Assembly (NCBI GenBank): GCA_024867545.1 | Contig: JANFNE010000022.1 | Location: 124,001 to 188,000 of the forward strand | Direction of reading: 5' to 3' | Length of the DNA: 64,000 nt | Origin: Phytopythium helicoides | Lineage: Eukaryota; Oomycota; Peronosporomycetes; Pythiales; Pythiaceae | Part shown: positions 56,445 to 64,000 of the stretch, one piece after another | Layout: every line of letters begins with the position of its first letter | Position numbering within the stretch: the first letter of the stretch is position 1 | The notes under the pieces: model-generated | Database searches by the model: none | Told to the model about the DNA's origin: nothing | The model's input: only the letters and a program-made list of their open reading frames with translations | Made by a program: the position numbers and the translations under genes

Positions 56445-59400
56445 TCACGCAGAGGCTGCCTGTGCTTGGGCTGCCAGCTGCGCGAGGTGCTGCCGAAATC
56501 GGTGGCGGCTTGAGCGTCGAGCGAGCTCGTGGCCGAGGCGCTGCAATGAAGGACGAGGGAGGAGAGACAGGAGCTCCGCGTCTGTTGCCCCGACGGTCGA
56601 CACAGCCTCAAGGAACTTGGCTGAAAAACATTCTCGTCAGTGGATTGAAAGACTCGTGTCTGTGCGAATACACCCTACCTCGGACAGGCTCCGGGATCCG
56701 CGGCGAATGGACGAGCTGGAACAGGAACTCCCACATACTCCTTGGTCGATAATGCGTCCCGCGACTTGGGAGTAGGAACGCCAGTACATTGCGCGTGATT
56801 GGGGCGATAAAGGGCTCTGCTTGAGCTAAGCATGGTCCAGCGCGAGCGCTTACCGCATCAAGGATAAAGTCACAGGCTGCGTCGCAGATTTCTTGCACCT
56901 GCACAGGAGCCATTATCAGAGCATATGCCACAAGCGAAAAGCATGAAAGGAATCGTTTTTACCTGGTGGTCAATCTGGAGCAGTAGCGTTGCCAGGCGAA
57001 GACAGTCCCAGTAAAGGTGTATGCGCTTTCTCTTCCGACGGACTTGCGAGCGCTTCGGGAAAAAGCCGGAGAGTGTAGCGTGCCAAGCTGAAAAACTGCT
57101 CGATTTCAGGGGTAAGAAGTTCGGAATTCCGTGCCGCCTGAAGAAAGACCTCCAAGGATTGTCCTTGCCAGCAGGCTCATCAGCTCCTGGCTGGTCGTGC
57201 AGCTTGCGGCGAAACCCGAACATGACAGTCTGATCATAGCCAAACTAGACAGTGAGACACAAACGTAATCCACCGACAATAATTCTGTACAACCTGCTCG
57301 TACCGAGAATATATGCCGCGCGGTGTTGGTAAAGTCGTCGTTTCCTTCTTGCTTTTGAACCAGCTTGGCGCAGCATTTGAGGACATCCGGTGCAATATCG
57401 TGAGCATACCACTCCATGCACGCTTCTAGCATGCGCTGCTGCAAACTGTTTAGCATCACATCGCTCATGCACTCGAGAACATCAAGGAAGAATCGAGGCC
57501 CATTCACTCTGCAGACTGGTGTCAAGTGATGACGACGCAATGCCGCGTCCACTAGAGGCCAGACTTGACGGAATAAACGCTGATTGTGCGCATCGCTTTG
57601 CACACCGCTGACAGCTCGCCCCAACAAATAGACTCCTGCACAAGCATCCGCGGCATGCTCGCTTTGGGTCTGAGTCGTCAAATTTGCTAGAATGGTGGCG
57701 CAAAATGCGGCGAATTCTGCAGGTTGAAAAGTCAGTCTATCATGGAATATCCACGAAACCAAACCAAAGAATGTCATCTCTGCACACCTGAATCCGATAT
57801 TCCATCTGCTATATGGAATGTGACACACAACAAGTCTCCTTTCAAGGAGAGCGCAACTCCTTCAGGTACAGTGTTGCAGTAATGCAGAAGGGAATGCAGC
57901 AGAGGCATTCGCTCAGAGATTGTCGTGTACTTCCTGAGAGTTTGATACAGCACCAATATTAGCAAAAGAAATTCCATCTTCTTCCCAGAGTGCATCACAC
58001 GTACACAATGTGATAGCTGGAGTGCATCAACGATTGCAGGGCTACTGGAAATGATGCACCACTTTCGAGTCCCTTTGAGATTGTTGAGGTTGCGTGTAGG
58101 ATGATTGGACCTGGTAAAACCAAGGTAGCGCTAAGTGACCGCATATACCTACAAAAATCAAACATTAGCATTCATGCATCAGTGTGTCCAGCACATTTGT
58201 GGCCACCGCCTGAACAAACCTCGCAAGTGCATCAACAACAAGTGGATGCTTCGGCAACGAGTGGCATTGGATCAGCACACGCTGCAAAACTTGGATCCCT
58301 TCTGACGCAGCTTGCGATTCCACCACTCGTTCGTCATCCGACTCCGAGTCCGATGATTCGATGTCAAACAACTCAATCATTGCATCAAGAAGATACAATA
58401 TGGCGTTGATCAATCCCACGTCTGAAGACTGCTCCAAAATTTGGGCTATTCCTTCGACGCAGGACAGATAATCACCACTATTGCCACCATGAGTGCTAGG
58501 CCACTTCGAGAAGAGGCTCAGTAGCGTATCGGCAATTTCTCTGGTGACACAGCAACCCGATCGATCACCTCGAGTTAGGATCATGCGTGGTGCGTTCTCA
58601 TCCAGTTTTCATTCGTGCATTTACCTGCGAAGGACGTTGATCACGTCGACATCAGGGTCATCGCTCGCGACTTGGGCGCTATCGATAAACCAGGATGGAT
58701 ACTTGCAATGATTGATCAAAGCGTTTACCAACTGGCCCAAGACATCAAAAGCGTGGACTTGGGCAGCGGGGTCGAGCATTTCCCACGAAAGCTCCACTTG
58801 TGTTGGTCGATTGTCCATGAAAAAGAACCACACTTCCAGCGTCGGCAAGACCACTTCGGCGTCTTGGTGTGTTGCACAAGCAAGTAGCAGATCCAAAAAC
58901 ATGATTTGAAAGCGCGGATGCCGCTCTTCAGTCACAGAATCAACATTGTCGATGGGAGCCAGCGACAGTAGTGCGCGCGCGTGGTACATCGACAGCGCAC
59001 AAGCTACCAGCGATAGTCCCCGGCAAGTGCTTGTATGCAGCTCGTAGCCCATAGGCTCTGCAGGTGAGTGAAATATCGGTTGTAGCCTCACCAGCGTTTC
59101 TCCTGCGTGCTTCACCGCTAGAGATAATCTCAGATCCGAATGAAGACCTGAACTGTACACAAATACGTCGTGTAGAATCCCGGATGCAAGCTACGCACAT
59201 GTATCAGAAAAGACATGTATATCACTGATGGGCATACCAAAAGGAAACTTTGATCTCACCTGAACTTGCTCTTCGTGAGTACTTGTAGCAGCGCTAAATA
59301 GCGAATCAATGAGTTGGCTAGCCACACAATCCACGAAATATAAGGTAAGCACGAAATGAAAAGCGAGCGTAGAGAAGCTAGGGTAAATACCTTTCGTGCA

Positions 59401-60288
59401 AATGGATCGCGTTCAAGCCAAATCCTTCGCTGATCGGAACGGCGCCAACGATCCAGCTTTCCAAGCACCGCAGAGCACTGAGCTGGGCGTCTGGGCTAAG
59501 CTTCCAAGCAGCGCATAGCATCAATACAAGATCATTGCGATGAACTCGACAACATAATGTATACTCACACGCTTGCCAGAGCCATCTGGACAGCGGAGAT
59601 GACGTCGCTAGTCTCGAGCTGAAATGCCGAGATAACTTGCTGTGTTTCGACATCATCCCATGCGCGGGACGCGCTCACAATTTGCACCGGGATCGAGCCT
59701 AGTACTTCCATTAGCTGCAATAGTGTCACGTCAGCGCATAGTTGCAAGGAAAATGTATAGTGCACCGCCAGCTCACCATAGTAGCGCCAAGCGAACTCTG
59801 CGCGGCGAATCCGGCGTCAACAAGCTGCCTGATGTCCGCCTTCCACGTCGGCCACTCCCTGTACGACTGCACCACAATGTCCGCGACGGCGGCACATGCG
59901 ACGCGGAAGCTCGAGGCCGAGATGCTCTCTCCTCCGGGCCTCACGCACGCGTCTCCAAGCGTGTGTAGCAGCGCCTGCAATCCACGCGTGCAGTCAGTCT
60001 CGAGCCGGGACTCCCTCGCACGCACCCATCGCTTACGTCTCGCACGATGCGCTTGCGCTGCGCGTCCAGGCGCCCCCACTCGTGCTGGATCTTGAGCCGC
60101 AGGATCTGCACCGCCACGAGCTCCGCGGCGGCCCCGCGCGCCGGCAGCTGCAGCAGCCGCAGCGCCGCGGCCCACGCCTCCTCGCGCAGCTGGAACTGCA
60201 TCAGCCACTCGTTGGCCGCGCGCTGCTCCGCGCTGCCCGCCGCGCCGTCGAGCAGCTGCCGCGCGCACGCCGCGAGCTGCTCCGCCAT
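56445..60288 (-). CDS. TNPO3: Transportin-3/MTR10-like importin (one apparent frameshift)
   Basis: Thirteen exons: complement(join(56445..56620, 56679..56898, 56963..57163, 57294..57716, 57788..57933, 58005..58148, 58220..58540, 58625..59190, 59260..59317, 59391..59500, 59571..59714, 59777..59974, 60037..60288)); about 985 residues, all-helical HEAT-like. Clues to the family: LREEAWAAALRLLQ near the start, WPTWKADIRQLVDAG, ALRCLESWIVGAVP, RQVWPLVDAAL, and near the end LYWDCLRLATLLLQIDHQVQ. Transportin-3/MTR10 carries SR splicing factors into the nucleus. In exon 11 the frame changes by one between SPSEE and RIHLYWDC, explained by an extra A in the AAA read on the minus strand at 57027-57029. 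Length fits the family. Exon 10/11 boundary has weaker support. Confidence 0.75.
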
Positions 60289-60392
60289 GGCGATCCGGTG
60301 ATCCGATGAGCGCCGCAGCTCCGCGGATCCTCCGGCCTCGCTTCAGTGACATTGGTTGCCCCGGCGAGAAAGGACGTCAGACTGCGAGCGCC
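60289..60392. promoter_or_regulatory. Bidirectional promoter, TNPO3 / NHE
   Basis: 104 bp between start codons on opposite strands, with an ATTGG (inverted CCAAT) at 60351-60355. Both genes must be driven from here. Confidence 0.5.
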
Positions 60393-63040
60393 ATGGCCGA
60401 GATCGAGCTCTTCGGTGCGCTGCGCATGGCGCTGGGGGACGCCTCGGGAGGCTGATCGCTCTCGTGGGACTGTGAATGACAGACAAGCCGGCGGGCGAGG
60501 GCCTGCACGAGTTTGGCGCGCTCAACACACTGCTTTTTGTGCGTCACTCACTCGGAAGGTTGCGGTGATGGAGGCGAGGCGGTGACGACGCGCTGCGGTT
60601 TGTGGACGCAGGTGATCATCCTCGGCCTGTGCATCGTGTGCGCGTACCTGATCAAGGAGTACCGGTTCTACTACCTGCCCGAGTCGGGCGCGGCAGTTCT
60701 CGTTGGGCTCATCGTCGGCGTGTGGTAAGTGCAATCCTCACTCGAAACGAGGAATGTGAGCGCTCACTGAGCTACCTCTTTGACCATCAGCGCGAGGCTG
60801 TTCTACCCGAGCAGGAAAGAGATGGAGTTCCTACGATTCAACGTAGGTGGTGGAGACTGCACTATGATTGCTCGCTGACACACTCAACGGCGTACATTGC
60901 TCTCCTGCTCACCAGAAAATCATGTTCTACTTTCTACTGCTGCCGCCCATCATTTTTGAGGCGGGATATTCGCTTCATCGGGTACGCTTTCAGTATTAAC
61001 TTGGTATACTTATCTTTCACCTGACAGTGCGATTCAAATCGTGCAGAAGCGGTTTTTCAACAACTTCAAGTACGAACAGCTCACTAACCCATGCCTGTTG
61101 ACATTCCGATTCTATTGTTCGCTACTAATTGATACGATTGAACTCGTTACCAGCACAATTTTGCTGTTTGCGGTGCTTGGAACGATGGTTTCAACATTCT
61201 TCATCGGCTACCTGACATTCTTTGCCGGGCAACTCGGTTGGATTCAGATCGACACATCATCCCCACTTGAAGCACTTCTTTTTGGGGCATTGATTTCTGC
61301 AGTGGACCCAGTCGCGACACTATCCATTCTTGGTAATCCCGAACTCAATTTGGATCCGCTACTCTATAGCATTGTGTTCGGCGAGAGCGTGCTCAACGAT
61401 GCAGTTGCAATCGTCTTGTTCAACACCTTTTTGAAGGTATGTCTATAGCTACTTCATGGTTTCCTAACAGGAGCGAGGTCCAAAAGTTCATCATCTGACT
61501 TGATGTTTGTCGTTGCTTTGCCAGTTCTACGAATCTCAGAGCGAGTTCACGTCAATGGCTGCTATATCTCTCTTGATGGAGTTTGTCTTCATTTCGCTTG
61601 GATCAGTCGCGTGTGGTGTTATTACCGGGTACGAGCGTTTACAATGGCTTCGACTTTTTTCTTTATGTTTTGAGCGCTAACACTACGATGGGAAGGCTTG
61701 GATGCTCGTTCATGTGCAAGAACACAAATATTCAAGGATATCCAGCCTACGAGATTACACTGCTTTTCCTGTACGCCTACGGCTCCTACGCCCTCGCTGA
61801 AGTTATGAAGCTTTCTGGTATCATGTCTTTGTTCTTTTGTGGAATCACGATGGCGCACTACAACTCTTATAACCTCTCGAAGCCATCACAAGTGACTGCC
61901 GAACACATCTTCAAGAGTTTTGCGCTCGTCTCCGAGTTCTTTGTCTTCCTTTACATGGGCATGGGAGTGTGTGCTGGGCAATTTGGGCGATGGGATTTCA
62001 CATTTGTGCTGCTCGCTATTATTTTCTGCCTCGTCGCTCGTCTGTTTAACACGTTTCCATTCAGCTGGCTTGCTAATCTGGGGTAAGTTTGCAAATCTCT
62101 GGGTCTTTATGCCTATTCGCCTTGGTAAATCCGTGACTGCTAACTTGTGAGCTATCCATGGCCAGGCGAACCACAAAAATTCCGATGAAGATGCAGGTGG
62201 TTTTATGGTTTGCAGGACTGCGTGGAGCAATTGCCTTTGCGCTTTCACAGTACGTGAATCTGGTTTTGTATTCGGTGTGAATGGATATTGAACGGTGCAT
62301 CGTGCCTGCCATAGAAACATGCCTGGCCCGAATCAGGATTTGTACGTGACAACAACACTGAGTGGTATGCCGACCAAGAACTATTTGTGGGGAAGATTTG
62401 TTGCATCTCTGATACTCTTCGTTTTATTTCAGTGTGTATCTTTACAACAATCATTTGCGGTGGCTTAACGGAGCCGCTCTTGACGTACACTGAGCTGAAG
62501 GTAAACTCTTTTGTGGTACAAGAGAGAGATCGTATTACTTATGTTTGTTTTCAATGCAGCGCGAACAATTTAGCTCTGGGGAACGTCGCGAGATCACTGA
62601 AGATGATGAAGAATATGGATTGGTAACTCGTGACCAGTTGCATGATTGTGGCTGCCGGTACTAGGTTCTGATACTGTATTCTACCTGTGATAGATTTCAG
62701 GCCAGCATGATGGTGATGAGGAAGAGTCGAGACAGAACGAAACTCCCTCTGTATTCCGCCGCCGAGTTCAACCGAATGACATTCACTCTTTCTGGGGAAG
62801 AGTACGACAAATGATCTTTGTAAAAGGAGTTAGAAGCACCAAGAAGTTCTGACAAGTGACATCTACTGCAGGTGGACGAAAAATACTTCAAGCCGATTTT
62901 TGGCGGTTCAGTTCACAAGGTTTGGCAAATGCTGGAGTGCTCCATTATAATCATAGCCATACGCTTATTAAGGAGCGTATTGTGTGATTCAGGTGCCGGT
63001 GCGAGCAAGCAAGAAAGCCACAGAGAGCAATGTGCAGTGA
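60393..63040 (+). CDS. Na+(K+)/H+ exchanger, NHE (CPA1) family
   Basis: Sixteen exons: join(60393..60414, 60483..60538, 60612..60724, 60791..60842, 60916..60981, 61047..61069, 61154..61436, 61525..61628, 61696..62082, 62166..62249, 62315..62364, 62433..62500, 62560..62622, 62706..62801, 62872..62919, 62993..63040), 520 residues. About 12 membrane segments. Signatures: FYFLLLPPIIFEAGYSLHR, GALISAVDPVATLSILG (the paired acidic/ion site region), FGESVLNDAVAIVL, FFCGITMAHYN, and GLRGAIAFALSQ. The pattern is closest to the endosomal NHE5/6/7/9-NHX5/6 group. These proton exchangers set the pH of endosomes and Golgi. The first exons are tiny (22 and 23 nt) but splice in frame. The tail is short. Confidence 0.88.
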
Positions 63041-63144
63041 ATGTGGATTGTTGTCATGGTCATCGAATTGGATGTTATTTCCGTCATTTTTCATTCTACA
63101 CAACTCGCAGATTCAGCCCTGCCTATCCGTCTAGCGAGATCTCG

Positions 63145-64000
63145 TCAGACAGCAAAACGTTCATCGAGATGCAATTGTTTTCCCCGCTCCTTCTTGTCTT
63201 TCTTTTTGCTCCCCCTTCGCGATTTGTTGTCCTCCGCGTAGATCGATGAACAATCGCTAGCCGAGGAATAGCTCGAATGCTCAATAGGGTCGCTTGATCG
63301 AGAAGAGTGCACGCTGTCTGCATCCGAGTATCGAGATGTCACGGTGGATGCATGGCTTCGATCTCCTTCGCTTCGTTGCGTGTTGTTGCGGCTGCCCTTG
63401 CCCTTGCTTCCCTTCGCAATGCGGGGTTTCTGGTCCTGACATTGCAGCATTTCGAAATGATGAAGAGAACTTAAGGAGCCGTAATCAACGCAGCACGCAC
63501 CACATCTTTGCAGTAGACTTCAAAGTTGAAGAACTTCTGCTCAAGGAAGTGTTAGTCGACGTATACTAGCAACACGATAGCAAGATTCCCCGGATTCCTG
63601 CCTTCAGGTGTAGATCAGAATGGTGCTTGAAGAACTCAACCGCCGTCCGAATCTCGCACAACTGGGAGATAAATGTGTCGAGTTGCATCCGTCGCTCTTC
63701 TAGAAACGCGGGCTCAAGTGCCTTGCCCATTACCGAACGGAGTGCGTCACGCTTGTGCTTCACAAACGTGACGCCATTCAACTGGGCACCAAGCGACTGT
63801 TGTAATTGCCTGCCTCAATATCAAACATGTGTTAATGAGGGAAATCATGTTCAGCTTCTCATGAATGCTCAGCTTACTGGTGTAATTCGTCAAATTCAGC
63901 AAACCGGTGCCAAACTGTCCACTCCTTCGACAAGCGGCGATTTACCATCTTGCTGAATACTTGGCACGTACAGTGAATCATATACTCCTGCGAACCAAAT
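63145..64000 (-). CDS. PX-domain protein, 3' part (runs off right edge)
   Basis: Complement(join(63145..63435, 63501..63536, 63602..63809, 63878..63987, >64000)). Exons 63878..63987 and 63602..63809 encode a PX domain (EYMIHCTCQVF..KEWTVWHRFAEFDELHQQLQQSLGAQL..FLEERRMQLDTFISQLC). PX domains bind phosphoinositides, most often PI3P on endosomes. The C-terminus is a Ser-rich, basic tail (SKKKDKKERGKQ). The donor at 63601 reads AAG|GCAGGA, so this would be a GC-AG intron; the phases close only that way. An N-terminal portion lies outside the window, so the protein's full layout is unknown. Confidence 0.65.

Noticed and set aside
1..64000. tRNA, rRNA, CRISPR arrays or operons
   Set aside because: I scanned the gaps and saw no tRNA-like fold, no spaced repeats and no polycistronic gene order; features of this type are not expected or not supported here.

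Overview
This window is eukaryotic nuclear DNA, most likely from an oomycete of the Pythium/Phytophthora group. I infer this from three things. Most genes carry short GT-AG introns of about 45 to 80 nt. The window holds a lytic polysaccharide monooxygenase that looks like the oomycete-restricted AA17 family, with the metal-binding His right after the signal peptide. It also holds a front-end fatty acid desaturase that closely resembles oomycete delta-5 desaturases. Genes are packed tightly on both strands, often sharing divergent promoters of 100 to 250 bp or convergent 3' ends only 20 to 200 bp apart. I rebuilt spliced genes by hand, requiring that splice phases close in frame; exon lists are in the evidence fields.

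Layout. 1-906 (-): 5' part of a coiled-coil protein. 1039-2154 (+): MORN-repeat protein. 2343-3542 (-): AA17-like LPMO with a putative GPI tail. 4116-5274 (+): PDZ plus FN3-like protein. 5750-16061 (+): giant VPS13-family lipid-transfer protein of about 3366 residues with added PDZ, IQ and PH modules and a terminal CaaX box. 16249-17652 (-): unknown coiled-coil protein. 18129-21092 (-): Tudor-like/TFIIS-N chromatin protein. 21874-23668 (+): histidine ammonia-lyase. 24234-27317 (+): PepN-type M1 aminopeptidase. 27479-30704: a complete hAT DNA transposon with 15-bp inverted repeats and a perfect 8-bp target duplication. 31191-33262 (+): EF-hand-like/WW protein. 33282-36086 (-): COG5. 36474-40531 (+): myosin with IQ motifs, coiled coil and a WW domain. 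40711-44060 (-): IQ-repeat protein. 44353-45856 (-): delta-5 desaturase. 46354-48533 (-): PIGW/GWT1. 48658-49963 (+): RWDD1/Gir2. 51078-52795 (+): FYVE-like/TBC protein. 53010-54723 (-): BTB-BACK protein. 54980-55697 (+): AP-3 sigma. 55824-56321 (-): small mitochondrial-like protein. 56445-60288 (-): transportin-3-like importin. 60393-63040 (+): endosomal-type Na+/H+ exchanger. 63145-64000 (-): 3' part of a PX-domain gene.

Functionally this is mostly a housekeeping neighbourhood, with many membrane-traffic genes (VPS13, COG5, TBC, AP-3 sigma, PX, NHE, myosin) next to metabolic and nuclear genes. I do not see operons, CRISPR arrays, viral genes or RNA genes. Three otherwise well conserved genes (histidine ammonia-lyase, PepN, transportin-3) each carry what looks like one extra base in a short homopolymer, which points to consensus errors in this assembly rather than to three decaying genes.
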